Notes: generated from the sequence alone by a model not told the origin. Counted from the first letter of the stretch, positions 22,157 to 33,470 are shown. The stretch is 64,000 bases of DNA from Siphonodentalium dalli (GCA_032622095.1 CP136061.1:237816609-237880608), one strand, 5' to 3'. Numbers and translations are program-made.

Positions 22157-22802
22157 TTAAAGGCCCACTTAATTTTTGAGTCCCCGATTAATTTTTTTTA
22201 TAGTGACTTGATATACGGTTTTAATAACAATCTATGCCATAAAATATGATTAAAATACTATAATTCATCACTATTTGAAACATCTGTGTCTCAGAAGATG
22301 CCCACAGAGAAATATAAAACTGCTGAAATCATAGAGTGACTTTCCCCCTTTGCCTCCCAGAATGCAACAGAATTCAAACCTTCAATGGAAGCGGAAGAAC
22401 TGTATCTTTAATATATATAGTTATTCCCCCTGCATTGGAAATAATACTGCTTTTTACTGCAATCTAGATGACAGAACGCGTTGGCGACTCAACAAAAAAT
22501 CATAGAGTGACTTTCCCCCTTTGCCTCCCAGAATGCAACAGAATTCAAACCTTCAATGGAAGCGGAAGAACTGTATCTTTAATATATATAGTTATTCCCC
22601 CTGCATTGGAAATAATACTGCTTTTTACTGCAATCTAGATGACAGAACGCGTTGGCGACTCAACAAAAACAGCATGTTCACAGTTTATTACACCGGATAA
22701 GTTGATAATACAATGTTTTGAGCTTCCTCTTTCAAAAGGTAAATAATATGGCATATATTTTATATAATGTAATCTGGGGGTTCGAAAATTAAGTGGGCCT
22801 TT
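22157..22802. mobile_element. AAAGGCCCACTTAATTTTCG MITE with internal 171-bp duplication
   Basis: The left end is TTAAAGGCCCACTTAATTTT and the right end is AAAATTAAGTGGGCCTTT. A 171-bp block (22326-22496, starting AAATCATAGAGTGAC and ending near GCGACTCAACAAA) is repeated next to itself at 22497-22667 almost without change, so this is a recent tandem duplication. It begins 7 bp after the TTAA MITE copy B. Confidence 0.88.
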
Positions 22803-23364
22803 CGGGATTCAACAAAAAGGCTATTGTACTGCTTGTATAGTACCAAGATGTAAAAAATTAATTATTTTTCAGCCCTAAAATATTTTTGATGTAATTCACT
22901 CCCATGGAACTTAAGCATTTGTTCAGCAAATGTGTGAAAACTGTGATATTGTAGTATGGAATTACTATTCCATATCTTCTTAACTGGTACGCGGGATTCA
23001 CATCTCTGAGCTGGTATACAGCTGGTATTCAGGATTCAGAAGAAAGGGGTGACACTCTCATATCTTTATTTCGCTCATTTTATCAGTGCTAGGGTCGCTA
23101 GGAAAATGACGACTCTGTTGGAGATAATATGATCAGGACGATGATTTATTTATTTCAGACACAATTGTCCATATATAATATATAAGTGCCGGTATATGAC
23201 ATTTAATTTACTTTCGGATGTTAAATTGACAGTTCGGTTTCTCATAATAATGCAGAAACAACTGTAATCGTGCAGGTGATGTATATACATCATCCTCTGG
23301 GTGGATTCTCATCCTCTGGGTGGATCGAGATGAATCTTCGGAACATCGGAACCCCACGTACGTG
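22803..23364. other. Upstream region of the receptor gene
   Basis: Non-coding. A 15-bp direct repeat (ATCCTCTGGGTGGAT) occurs twice around 23291-23324. No transposon termini are seen. Confidence 0.5.
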
Positions 23365-23371
23365 TATATAA
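23365..23371 (+). promoter_or_regulatory. Possible TATA box of the receptor gene
   Basis: TATATAA lies about 75 bp before the start codon at 23444. That fits a transcription start near 23395-23400 and a short 5' UTR. A 5' UTR intron ending at TTTCTTCCAG (23401-23410) is an alternative reading and would move the promoter far upstream. AT-rich sequence makes TATA words common here. Confidence 0.3.
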
Positions 23372-23443
23372 TTGGATCACAGTTCACGGCAAGATTATGT
23401 TTTCTTCCAGAAAAGTTGACGACGACGAATTGGGAGTCACGTG

Positions 23444-23492
23444 ATGATGGAAAGATTTATGCAGCTTCTCTTCTCTACGTTTTGTGCGTTCT
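23444..23492 (+). CDS. Receptor exon 1: start codon and signal peptide
   Basis: Two tandem ATG codons open MMERFMQLLFSTFCAF. An in-frame TGA at 23417 upstream fixes the start to this pair. The exon ends in phase 1 at a GTGAGT donor, and the split codon joins exon 2 to give Cys17. The joined N-terminus is a typical hydrophobic signal peptide with likely cleavage after VCA (residue 25). It was chosen for its fit in phase and hydrophobicity. It is the least certain exon, because signal peptides carry no family motif. Confidence 0.75.
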
Positions 23493-23714
23493 GTGAGTAT
23501 AAACCAATAATAGGGCCGGGAACCTACATGTACGCCAAAACCACACCTGCTAATTTCAACATTTAGTTTGTTTCTATACTTTCCAAAGGTAGCAGGAAAT
23601 TATTAGACACTGAGCTATCCCACAATTCATCTTGGATACTGTAAAAATGCAAAATCGAATATCGAGCAGATTTATTTTACCCCTTCCTATAATAAATTTT
23701 GCATCACGATGAGT

Positions 23715-23945
23715 AGTTATCCCATAGGAAATGTTCAGATAATTAAGTTCAACAAACGATGTCGTTTGTTGAACTTATCATCTAAACATTTCCCCCAATA
23801 AACAGACTTCCTTCTGCACTTTTATTTATCTGTCGTCTGCTTTTATCACATTAATATCCCTCCAAATCAATATTAGGCCATGCCGATGTACACTTTTTAA
23901 CTGGCAGGGTGAATCCATTTAGTATCGAAAGGGTAAAAGGAGATT
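23715..23945. repeat. GTTCAACAAACGA repeat, copy with inverted end
   Basis: GGAAATGTTCAGATAATTAAG, then GTTCAACAAACGA, is followed at once by its reverse complement (CGTTTGTTGAACTTATCATC), giving a hairpin at about 23728-23790. After it come CTTCTGCACTTTTATTTA and TACACTTTTTAACTGGC, as in the 7.7-kb copy. It lies in intron 1. Confidence 0.7.
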
Positions 23946-24170
23946 TTGGCGTTAAACTTCAGAACCTCGAAAGATGGATACCGAAGTCACATGAACACTT
24001 TGAAATTGTTGCCATTGTTTGAATTTCCCACCAAACATTAGTTATGGATATGTTGTTGTTAGCATATTCTACTTTTGTATGCTAATGAACTCAATCGTGA
24101 GTTAACACGCATTAGAGTTGACAAACATATTTACACTATTTACATATAATAATGATGTATGATCATCAGT

Positions 24171-24176
24171 GTATAT

Positions 24177-24208
<32 letters not shown>

Positions 24209-24941
24209 AGTCGTCATTGTTATCTTCCTCATTAAAATCACCATAATCATCATCTTCATCATCATAATAATCACCGGAGTGGTTATCCTCATCGTCATCA
24301 TCGTCAACATCATCATCCATCATCCTCATCATCCTCGACATCATCGTCAACACCATCATCGTCGTCTCGCCACTACCGTCATCATCATTATCATCATCAT
24401 TATCATCATTATCATCATCGTCATCATCATCATCACCATCATCATCAACAGCAACAACAACAACAACACCATCATCGTCGTCTCGCCACTACCGTCATCA
24501 TCATTATCATCACCATTATCATCATTATCATCATCGTCATCATCTTCATCATCATAATAATCACCGGAGTGGTTATCCTCATCGTCATCATCGTCAACAT
24601 GATCATCCATCATCCTCATCATCCTCGACATCATCGTCAACACCATCATCGTCGTCTCGCCACTACCGTCATCATCATTATCATCACCATTATCATCATT
24701 ATCATCATCGTCATCATCATCATCATCACCATCATCATCATAATAATCACCGGAGTGGTTATCCTCATCGTCATCATCGTCAACATGATCATCCATTATC
24801 CTCACCATCCTCGACATCATCGTCAACACCATCATCGTCGTCTCGCCACTACCGTCATCATCATTATCATCACCATTATCATCATTATCATCATCATCGT
24901 CATCATCATTATCATCACCATTATCATCATTATCATCATCG

Positions 24942-24975
<34 letters not shown>

Positions 24976-25134
24976 TTATCATCATCATCCTCGACATCAT
25001 CGTCAACACCATCATCGTCGTCTCGCCACTACCGTCATCATCATTATCATCACCATTATCATCATTATCATCATCGTCATCATCATCATCACCATCATCA
25101 TCAACAGCAACAACAACAACAACACCACCATTAA
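24171..25134. repeat. ATC-type compound repeat with ~180-bp higher-order unit
   Basis: About 960 bp composed almost wholly of ATC, GTC, ACC and TTATCATC triplets. The landmark GTCGTCTCGCCACTACCGTC recurs at 24361, 24477, 24651, 24837 and 25017. This is a higher-order unit of 116-186 bp, not a simple microsatellite. It creates long open frames of poly-Asp (minus) and poly-Ile/His/Ser (plus) that are not genes. It lies in intron 1 of the receptor gene. Confidence 0.92.
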
Positions 25135-27361
25135 CATCACCATGCAATAACAGCACCTGTCATATACATCATATTAATTATCATCATCGTTACTTCGCAT
25201 CAACGACTCACTTCTTATTCAATCTCACTCAGTCCTATCTTAATCAAAATTCCTAAGCCTTTCTGGATTTCTGGATTGTGGGACGCGTTATATATTTCTG
25301 CCTGGCTCCCACTATGCTTTTGCAAATTGATATGATATGATATTCGCCATACGTCTGCCCACATAAAGTACAGTTTTACCACGTCAACCTTTTGGTCTGA
25401 AAATGGCCATCAGTTGAAATTTTCCAACCTTGTTAGGTCAATGTATTATCTTATATATTGTGTCAGGTTGGACATTTCCAATTGCTAGAAAGTTTGAGGT
25501 ACCAGTTGGAAGTTCCAACCCAAGGAGATGGGATGTCAGTTTAATATCGCGAGCATGTGAGTTTGGTCTGGTTCGGTGGGGGGGGGGGGGGGGGGGGTGC
25601 AGGTTGGAAATTTCAAGGTAGATATACCCCCCCCCCACACCATGAACCACTCAACGGAGACCCTCTAGCCACGTCCCTGATTATTTGAGTGGTATAAAAA
25701 TGCATTAGTGCATTTAAAACGAGTTTTGTATAGTTTCTTTTATTAACATGGCTTTGGAGACCGGGCGCGAAAATTGAGCAATTACATGTATACGATACTA
25801 CATGTAGGTTCAGATTTAGGCCTGAGGGTTGGTTATGTGCAGTTCCAAGTTCTCTAACATTAAGGTCAGTTCTGAATTTATATTCGAACCTTGCTGTTAA
25901 ATGTTGCTATACGACCACATATGAGAGTTAAGAGTAGGTTAAATAAATTCTCAAGATCAATAATATGTTATGAAATGAGGGGGCAATTAAGCTGTAGCAC
26001 CAACAAAGACGGAAATGTCGATAACTCCCAAGAATGCGTAGTTCATAATTTTAATTTAATGGTATAGATCAGTCTATGTTGAGTACCAATTAGGTGGGGA
26101 CTAGCAAGACTGGAAAGGTGTGCGTTTGCTTAATTGCAGCATGTAGAGTGTTTCATCAGACTACCGAAAGGTTATTTTCGTGTGGTTCTGAATGGCAAGC
26201 GGTTGAACCGGGGATGTCTGTATTGTTCATAATGCACTCAATAGTTTTACGTGTTAAAATAAGTCAGGAATGGATGTCGGGGGAAGGACAACAATATTGA
26301 TAGAAAAATGTCACCGACTTCACTAAACTTATCTATAAGCATCTCCATGATGCGACTTATGCATGTAATGGTATAGTTAAAGACATATTATGGAACTGAC
26401 AAGTTAGTATTCAGAAGCTATGCCAACTGGAAGAATGTAGCATTCTACTAACATCGCCGAAAATCTGCAAGCAAATCGATCGTACCACTCTATAGAAAAC
26501 ATCGTCTGAAATACGATCAAATGTAAATATTTACTTCTCTATTCGGAACGACACTATTGGCTATAAACTAACGAAAAAGAGTTCGCCATCGAGAGTCACT
26601 GCATTTAGTTAATATATAAGAATGACGATGTGAGTTGTCAATGTGGATACAATATTTGTCAAAATAATTATTTTGATCAAGATTATTCTCCCTTCTATAT
26701 TTGATCACCATATGGGAGTGTTTCACATCACTTTAAAATATTCGTAAGTGACGCCGTCCGAGTCAGGCTAGGGGTATAGGCCTTTTGTCAATCATAAACG
26801 TCATATAGGGTTACATATTTGCCATTTATAAATAATGCGCAATTATGCCGCAAAATTCTTATGTATATATATATATATTTGTTAACCGATAGAACACATT
26901 TAATAGCTTGGTTCCTTTTTAATCCGGGCAAGCATGCTGGTATATTGTATGCACGCATTGTCAGTCTTTCTGATTACAAGAACCCAGTTAACTTGGCTAT
27001 ATATGCGTGGAACACACATACGGCTTATTTGGGTTTCTAACCAGCTTTGCCATGGCTGGACGGCTTAACACTAGTGTGATGCACGCTATATATATATATA
27101 GTGAACGTATAGATAACATGGATATCATGATACCCCAGACCTTATTTGGAAACATGATACCACCAACACTGGAAATAACTACCCGTTCTCGGGAGAGGGA
27201 ATTTCACTTCTCCCTGAATCTTGCTTCCACCAACATCTCTATATAACCTGTACATAGTGCTTACCACAGAGACTTAATGAAATATAAAAGTATCAAACCT
27301 TCTGGACTCGTCATTATGTTCCCGTACACAGCCAACTCTACATTCACCACTGGACAAGGGA
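25135..27361. other. Intron 1 sequence with a poly-G insertion-like block
   Basis: No gene recognised. At 25400-25660 a block with repeated TTGGAAATTTC/GAAGTTCCAACC words and a long G-run (about 25577-25598) resembles, loosely, the sequence around 53000-53310 (AATTTCCAACC and GGAACATTCCAACC beside a C-rich run). It may be a short mobile element. The rest is AT-rich without visible structure. Confidence 0.45.
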
Positions 27362-27818
27362 CAGTACTCAATCCGATCAGACGCTCCTAAATTACTATTT
27401 ATTTGTCTTCGGGTGTAAAAATATTTGATTCGAATCGAGGAACCAACCATCAAAGCTCAGAGTGATCCGATATCGATTTTTGAAGTTTGTTATTTCTCGA
27501 GATGTGTAATAATATGTGGCCCAGAAGCACGTGGTCAAACGGAGGGTCTCGGACAAAATTGCGGATGAAGATGGATAACTCTAAAGTCAAGTGATAATAC
27601 GGTCAAATTTCGTGATACTTGAGTGATAATACGGCCATATTTTGTTGAACAAAATGTTGATAAATAACAAGTTTGGGGGAATTTTATACCATAGTTGACA
27701 GTGGTTAGCATTATTTTGTTGCAATACATCGATTCTGATAACTAAAGCGTATTTTGAAGAAATGTTGTTGATGTATCGTGATGGTATAAGGGGGCCGTCT
27801 GATCGGATTGAGTACCTC
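27362..27818 (-). mobile_element. TACTCAATCCGA MITE, copy 3
   Basis: Left end AGTACTCAATCCGATCAGAC and right end GTCTGATCGGATTGAGTACCT, with shared interior words (ACTCTAAAGTCAAGTG, GTTGATAAATAACAAGTTT). The terminal TTAA is degraded at both ends, so boundaries are approximate. Intron 1. Confidence 0.8.
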
Positions 27819-27935
27819 TAAGATGTAATGTATGGTGGTCTTATGTTATCAAATCGGACAGGACTTCTTTAAATTCCATTCGTTTTTAAATTAGTTTTAT
27901 ATAAGTGGTTTGCCGTTCATATTCTACCACACTAT

Positions 27936-28150
27936 ACAGTAATTCCCTAAGTAATCGACCTCTTAACCGCAGCATAATTCTGGGTAACTTTTCAGGATTT
28001 AGTCGGAAATATGGCTTGTTGCATTCATCGGAAAGCGCTCGGTGAGAGCTTTCCGATGAATGGCAACAAGCCATATTTCCGACTAAATCCTGAAAAGTTA
28101 CCCATAATTCTGCTGTGGTTAAGAGGTCGATTACTTAGGGCATTACTGTA
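27936..28150. repeat. Long near-perfect hairpin just upstream of exon 2
   Basis: Left arm from ACAGTAATTCCCTAAGTAAT through GGATTTAGTCGGAAATATGG to TTCATCGGAAAGCGCTC. The right arm is its reverse complement ending TTAGGGCATTACTGT. Each arm is about 100 bp with only a few mismatches (for example CCGCAGCATAATTCTGG against the inverse of CATAATTCTGCTGTGG) and a loop of under 10 bp. It lies in intron 1, 62 bp before the acceptor of exon 2, and would fold in the pre-mRNA. Confidence 0.9.
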
Positions 28151-28211
28151 CATCTCTCTATAACGAATCACCAGCGTTTGAACGTACCCTCATTGTGTTT
28201 TATATATTCAG

Positions 28212-28372
28212 GTCTGATCCGCATCACTGTTTGTGCAACTCCGCCTGATTTCTCAACCGATGCTGAGTCAAGACTTCGTAATGCCACGTTGGGGTCTTAT
28301 GTCAAGGAAATTAGACCGTCGGCTACTACTGCAATCTTGGTTGAATTGTACATGATCACCATAAATGACCTG
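28212..28372 (+). CDS. Receptor exon 2: N-terminal helix and first beta strand
   Basis: 161 bp between an acceptor TATATATTCAG and a GTAAGT donor. It encodes residues 18-70. TDAESRLRNATLGSYVKEI and RPSATTAILVELYMITIND match the alpha-1 helix, the RP motif and the beta-1 strand found at the start of nAChR-type ligand-binding domains. An N-glycosylation site (NAT) is at residue 40. The open frame runs on into the intron to 28585, but the donor and the homology end at 28372. A long hairpin lies only 60 bp upstream of the acceptor. Confidence 0.92.
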
Positions 28373-28767
28373 GTAAGTGCAATGATAGCGATACTAATTA
28401 TAGAAGCTGGCGCTCTTCTACTTGCATATGTTCGTCCAATCTCTACCAGAGCGCACCAGTCATACTTCCTTTCTGACTCTGTCACCGGCTGGGTACTAGT
28501 CTTTGTTTCTATATATAGCATGGGAATTTCCAGCAAAAATGGCGAAACCCGATCGCTCCAAAGTCAAATTTTCTATGTGCTTTGAGAACAATTCCCGCAC
28601 TAAAACATGATGACAGATTGGAACATCAGCGCGGTAGTTTTGTTGCAAATTTTGTTTGATATGTTGTGTGCTTAACAAGGGTAGCATGTTGCTCTGTTCG
28701 CTTAGTATATATCTTAATATGGCGGAAGTCCACCAAATGTGGGTGAAATGTCGCCGGTAGCAGCGGT

Positions 28768-28838
28768 CTTACCGAGTCATCAAGGGAGGTAAACCCTTCA
28801 TGTCTTACCGAGTCATCAAGGGAGGTAAACCCTGCATG
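28768..28838. repeat. Tandem duplication of 37 bp
   Basis: The phrase TCTTACCGAGTCATCAAGGG, followed by AGGTAAACCCT, occurs twice in a row starting near 28767 and 28804. The copies are almost identical. Intron 2. Confidence 0.85.
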
Positions 28839-28942
28839 GAGTTTGATGTTCGTTGTCTCACCCAAAGTGAAATAAGTTAGCAGCATAGTGCCAGCGTCCA
28901 GTCGGGTAATATACCAGTATACAGTATCCCTCAATGGTTACT

Positions 28943-29430
28943 TTAAAGGTACTCAATCCGAACAGAGGGTCCCCATCTCAACAGATTCCAACAACAACAA
29001 TCCGATCAGAGGGTCCTATATTACTATTTCTTTGGCTTTGGGGGTAAAAAATATTTGATTCGAGTCGAGGAACCCATCAAACAAAGCTCAGAGTTATTAG
29101 ATATTGATTTTTGAAATTTGTTATATTCTCGAGATGAGTACTAATAATTGCCGTCAATTTCGTATCCTGCTCGAGATGTATACACCAAAACTCTATTCAA
29201 ACAGACAAAGATGGATAACTCTAAAATCAAGTGGTAATAATAACGCAATTTTGACTGTGTTCTGGGCCTGAAAGTATTCCCGATAATGAAAAATAATAGA
29301 TTTCTAAAATCGATATCTAACAAATCTGAGCTTTGATGGGTGACTTCCTCGACTCGAATCAAATATTTTTGACCCCCGAAGCCATTGAAATAGTAATTGG
29401 GAGGAGTTTTATCGGATTGAGTACCTTTAA
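28943..29430 (+). mobile_element. TACTCAATCCGA MITE, copy 4
   Basis: TTAAAGGTACTCAATCCGA to TCGGATTGAGTACCTTTAA, so both termini are intact. The interior is rearranged compared with other copies: GTTATTAGATATTGATTTTT and its inverse both occur, with ACTCGAATCAAATATTTTTG near the right end. Intron 2. Confidence 0.85.
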
Positions 29431-30950
29431 AGATGGGCTATCTCTTTGTGAACAAGTGTTATATAGTAACCGGGGTACAAATTATTAGATGTGAATAGAA
29501 GACCCCTGCCTGGAAAAGCTTCTATCGATTAATATTGATTATATTTCGAATATTTTCTGGTCTAAAAATGTGCGGTTGTTTAGCTAACGAACAATAGTGG
29601 TTACTGCTAACAGGGGCCAGCTATTTTATTTTGTAATTTGTTCACAAATAAACGTTAATTAGACTCACGATCGCTTATAACTATGTAATAAAACAATACA
29701 AACGATCAATCTGGAACATTTGACGTTCGGAGCATAGCTATGGGAACACTCTAATGATCTCTATCGCTATATGGTATCGCCTGAATGGTCTGTTCTAGAA
29801 ATAGAACAATAAAGTGTCCCACTTAATCATCTCATTTTATTATAAAATATTCGAAATAAAATCAATATTAATTGATAGAAGCGTTTCCGAATATTGGTCT
29901 TCAATTCATATTTATTATTTTATACAGACGAAACTATTTCAAAATTGTTATATAAAGGGATAATCCATCTTTAAACATATTTTATTCGCATATAAATAAA
30001 CAAATGGTTCGGGGCACAAGTTATTTCAACGTATGTATGTAACCCCTCTCCTGTATACAAAGTTGATAATACATTGTTATAGAATGGCAAGAAGGCGATA
30101 ACAGAAACATTTGAGAAAAAAATTGGGTTTGCATCATTTATGTGGAATAACATCTTTGAGCCGCGTGTGTCGATGGATTACCAATTAAGACGAGCACAGA
30201 AATATGTCATTGTGACATTTAGGAAGTATGTCAAATAATTATACATTTCAAGGCTAAATATATATGACTCAAACATTAGACTGTAATGCTAATTTCGCGC
30301 TCCGCGTGTATACCAATGTAGAGATTCTTGTTTCGCCTGGGCGCTGGGGGTTTTATTTATAGAAATGGGAATTTTTGGGACGGATTTAAAAGTCGAACTG
30401 CGACCCGGATGCCGAGTCCGGTAAAAGGTGTAGTTGGGAATTTCAATTTCGTTTATTGTCCTTTACATTATTATGTCAATAATGTTGATTTTTGATTTGT
30501 GACAAGCTATGTATGTCAATTACAAATAAAAGAAATGAAAAAGATAATTTGTAAGTCTTATATTTCAACTTTTATAGACATTTTTCGTTCTGCAGCCCAC
30601 TGCATGGGGTTGTGGTCGGAGACGACCGAGTCGGCCGCCGGTTCGTTAATTAGGTGCTGGTTGTTATTGTTATTTTAACGGGATTCTGAGTTGGTCATTC
30701 GTGAAATCAATATATTTTATATTCTATAATTACAATCATGGGTATATAATATATTATCTTGAGCGCGTTACCATTTCTGACATTGGTTTTCTTGTCTTAA
30801 TTGATATAGTAAAGATTTTGGACCGATGACGGCCTTGACGGTTACGCTGGAAGATATACAAAAGGGTGGATGTGGCGGTCCGAATGGGGAGGGGTGTCAG
30901 GCAATGTTTATGTTTGGTGTATGTTGGGCGATTTGTGATTGACATTGGGT
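29431..30950. other. Intron 2 sequence, no gene seen
   Basis: AT-rich. An imperfect inverted pair (TATCGATTAATATTGATTATATTTCGAATA near 29520 and its inverse near 29840-29880) suggests an old foldback or MITE of about 370 bp. Nothing else recognised. Confidence 0.4.
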
Positions 30951-30954
30951 TGTG

Positions 30955-31437
30955 GCTATTTAATTCCAGAGAAGCCAGACAGTCATGAATCGAAACGTTT
31001 TGTCGCAGCAATATACAGTTGCACTATTTGGAAAAAACCTTATATTTTCCGGAATTGATATGTACCATATTCCGACCAAAACATTATCAATGTCGGTTAT
31101 AATGAAGTTCCAACCGTTCATTTTGATACAAAAGGCACATAAAAAGAAATGGTATACATGCATATTCCAATGGGTTCCCACAACTGCAAGCAGGACTTTC
31201 GGCTCTGTCGTTTTGATACATATCAGCGCGAAGTTCACTCCACCCGTTTAGAATTCGGGAGTTTATCATATCATAATGTCTGAGACTTGTATAAAAGTGG
31301 GGGCTCACGGGGTTTAGGGGTTGGTATATGAGTCGTAACTTAAATTTGAAGTCCGAGAAAGTGACAACGTCGGCAATTGAATGTTGGTTCATCTTTATCG
31401 ATGCAGAGGCTACAAACCTCTGCCATGCACTGGACAA
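30955..31437 (-). pseudogene. LINE ORF2 C-terminal remnant
   Basis: Minus-strand frames give RILNGWSELRADMYQNDRAE, then SPACSCGNP and, after a frame change, NVLVGIWYISIPENIRFF and TFRFMTVWLLW. The arrangement (R.R.G.S.L...LY, then a CxCG...C...ER block) is that seen after the reverse transcriptase domain in many animal LINEs. The His of the CCHC-like block appears lost and the frame changes near 31090. Intron 2, antisense to the receptor. Confidence 0.6.
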
Positions 31438-31453
31438 GATTGTATCTGGATCT

Positions 31454-31520
31454 TTTCACCTTTCTTTTCAATATGTATTGTCAGACGATGGGAGTATTTA
31501 TTGAATTGAATTGAATTGAC
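31454..31520 (+). mobile_element. LINE/SINE 3' tail with (TTGAA)n
   Basis: AATATGTATTGTCAGACGAT followed by ATTTATTGAATTGAATTGAAT. This is the same tail type as at 2964 and 50338, here in plus orientation. Only the tail is recognisable. Confidence 0.5.
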
Positions 31521-31620
31521 TTCTTCGACATTTAACTCATATTATCTAAGTCAATGGCCTCTATATACATTACGTACAGTGTGTGCGATCAGCATCGTGG
31601 CGATTGTTTTGGGAGAGTGA

Positions 31621-32020
31621 TTAACCCTTTACCCAACAGAAGGGCCCTGTGCCAATGCATTCTCTTATATATGTGAGTCGACCATAGGTCGCCTCGCATA
31701 TATAAGAGAATGCATTGGCTTAACACATTAAAAATTATAAAATTGTTAAAGAATGTAAGAAAAAATGGTAAAAAGTGTTTAAAACAGATTTTGTTTAGGC
31801 CAATGCATTCTCTTATATATGCGAGGCGACCTATGGTCGACTCGCATATATAAGAGAATGCATTGGCACAGGGCATAACTGTAACTATCACAATGTGGTC
31901 AAGGAGCCGGTTCCAATGATATCCATATTTGTATGGTTCTATTGAGACAGACCGAAGATATTTTAGGCTGTTGAAGCTTTATTTGGCCGGTTTTGGCCGG
32001 TTTGTTGGGTAAAGGGTTAA
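31621..32020 (+). mobile_element. TTAA palindrome MITE, copy C (400 bp)
   Basis: Exact TTAACCCTTTACCC...GGGTAAAGGGTTAA ends, same length and orientation as copies B and D, with both palindrome modules. One arm has a G to A type change (ATATGTGAGTCG instead of ATATGCGAGTCG). Intron 2. The ORF at 31589-31891 is a shadow. Confidence 0.92.
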
Positions 32021-32232
32021 TGGCGGCCCACTGGCCCACTCAACCGAAAGCTGGATTGGTGAGGATTAGTGAGCTCCTTTTGTGTAATCAGTGGCAATTT
32101 CAACCAAACCTCGCTATATACATGTACGGCAATCACAGCGACACACCATGCATCCATGGATCACCGGCAGCATATTTTGAACAATTCAAGACAAAACAAT
32201 TATCAATATTTAGTTAAGCTATATATATAAGA

Positions 32233-32692
32233 GTATGATCTGCCCGTCCGTCTGTCTGTCTGTCCGGATTTTTCTCCCAGACTCCTAGACCGATTTCAAC
32301 CAAATTTGGCGTGGTGACTATAGGGGTACCTGGTGGACAACGTCGTTAGTTTTTCAAAATATTGATTAAAAACAATTTAATTAAATAAATAAAATAAAAA
32401 AATAATAATCTCACTGTGGGCCTGTTTCAGCTCCAGTTTTACGCTCTGTATATTATGTGCTTTCACTGTGGCCCGCGCCATCCAACTGAATAACGGATAT
32501 AAGTCCGCTATGGGTTTATTCCAGAATCAAGTTATTTAGGTCCAATATGAACCTATTTACACGCGGATATATTGTAGTAGCATAATATATAGTATATATG
32601 TAGGAATTGTCTGACATGTGCGCGAAGTGCACACATGGTCCGCAGGCCTGAATGAAGGCTCACGAAGGGAGCCTGTTTCACCTAGTAATATT
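32233..32692 (+). mobile_element. Putative Helentron-related non-autonomous element
   Basis: Near its start is a (GTCT)n microsatellite (GTCCGTCTGTCTGTCTGTCC), then CCGATTTCAACCAAATTTGG. Near its end a short hairpin (GGCTC..GAAGGGAGCC) is followed by TGTTTCACCTAGTAATATT. A 5' microsatellite and a 3' stem-loop before CTAGT are features of Helentron-type non-autonomous elements. The same hairpin and ending appear at 58062-58105 and a related start at 51770. Exact termini are uncertain. Confidence 0.45.
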
Positions 32693-32904
32693 ATAACATA
32701 AATGAATTGGCGTAAATATTCTTAGTTATCGGTTTTTGTGGCTATCTGTGGCTATCTGTGATTATTGGTGAGCTTCCATGGGTCAGTCTCCAGGAGTTCT
32801 GTTGATTCATGTTAATTGATCTGCTCCACGCAAGGCCACGGTGGATAACCGCGAAAAAATTTACATCGAGTCCTGCTGATCCTGGTTTATAAGCTTATTG
32901 CCCC

Positions 32905-33325
32905 CATATGTGACCCGCCATATCAAATCCAGTCGTAAGTCGGGATTTTTTTTACCCTCGCATATATAAGAGAATGCATTGGCCTAACAATTTTTTACAA
33001 TTTTAATAATTTTTTCTTGTATTCTTTAACAATTTTATAATTTCACCCATACAGAGCCCCAGACAAACATGGGCAGACGACACTCTTCTATATGCTTCTA
33101 TATATGTGTGGGGCTCCCTGCAGGGTAATGGTTGTTTTTTATTTTATGTCCTAAAAATTGTAAGAAACATTTATTTAAAAAAAATGAAAAAAATTGTTAG
33201 GCCAATGCATTCTCTTATATATGCGAGGCGACCTATGGTCGACTCGCATATATAAGAGAATGCATTGGCACAGGGTAAAAAATATCCCGACTTACGACTG
33301 GATTTGATATGGCGGGTCGCATATG
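32905..33325. mobile_element. Mosaic element: different termini, same palindrome module
   Basis: Terminal inverted repeats CATATGTGACCCGCCATATC...GATATGGCGGGTCGCATATG continue inward through AATCCAGTCGTAAGTCGGGA, so arms are about 48 bp. Inside are one full palindrome module (about 33202-33268) and a partial one (32960-32985) of the kind found in the TTAA MITEs. A small nested foldback (ACCCATACAGAGCCCCA to TGGGGCTCCCTGCAGGGT, 33046-33127) lies between them. Intron 2, ending 145 bp before exon 3. Confidence 0.85.
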
Positions 33326-33470
33326 TGTTGAGTGTTTTGCTTATCACACACTCTTTACATACTGTACATGTTCTCGGGATAAAATTTAACTCGAATAAGC
33401 ACCAGTATGGCTGCAATTTTTCCACAGTGTTGCACATTTATTGGTTTGAGGTTTAAGAATTTCATTACAG

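Noticed and set aside
24356-25156. 266-codon poly-Asp open frame (minus) and matching plus-strand frames
   Set aside because: Pure translation of ATC/GAT triplets. No motif, and the frame exists only because the tract is triplet-based. It lies in a receptor intron.
28373-28585. Continuation of the open frame past receptor exon 2
   Set aside because: Homology stops at ...TIND-L at 28372, where a consensus GTAAGT donor lies. The rest is intron.
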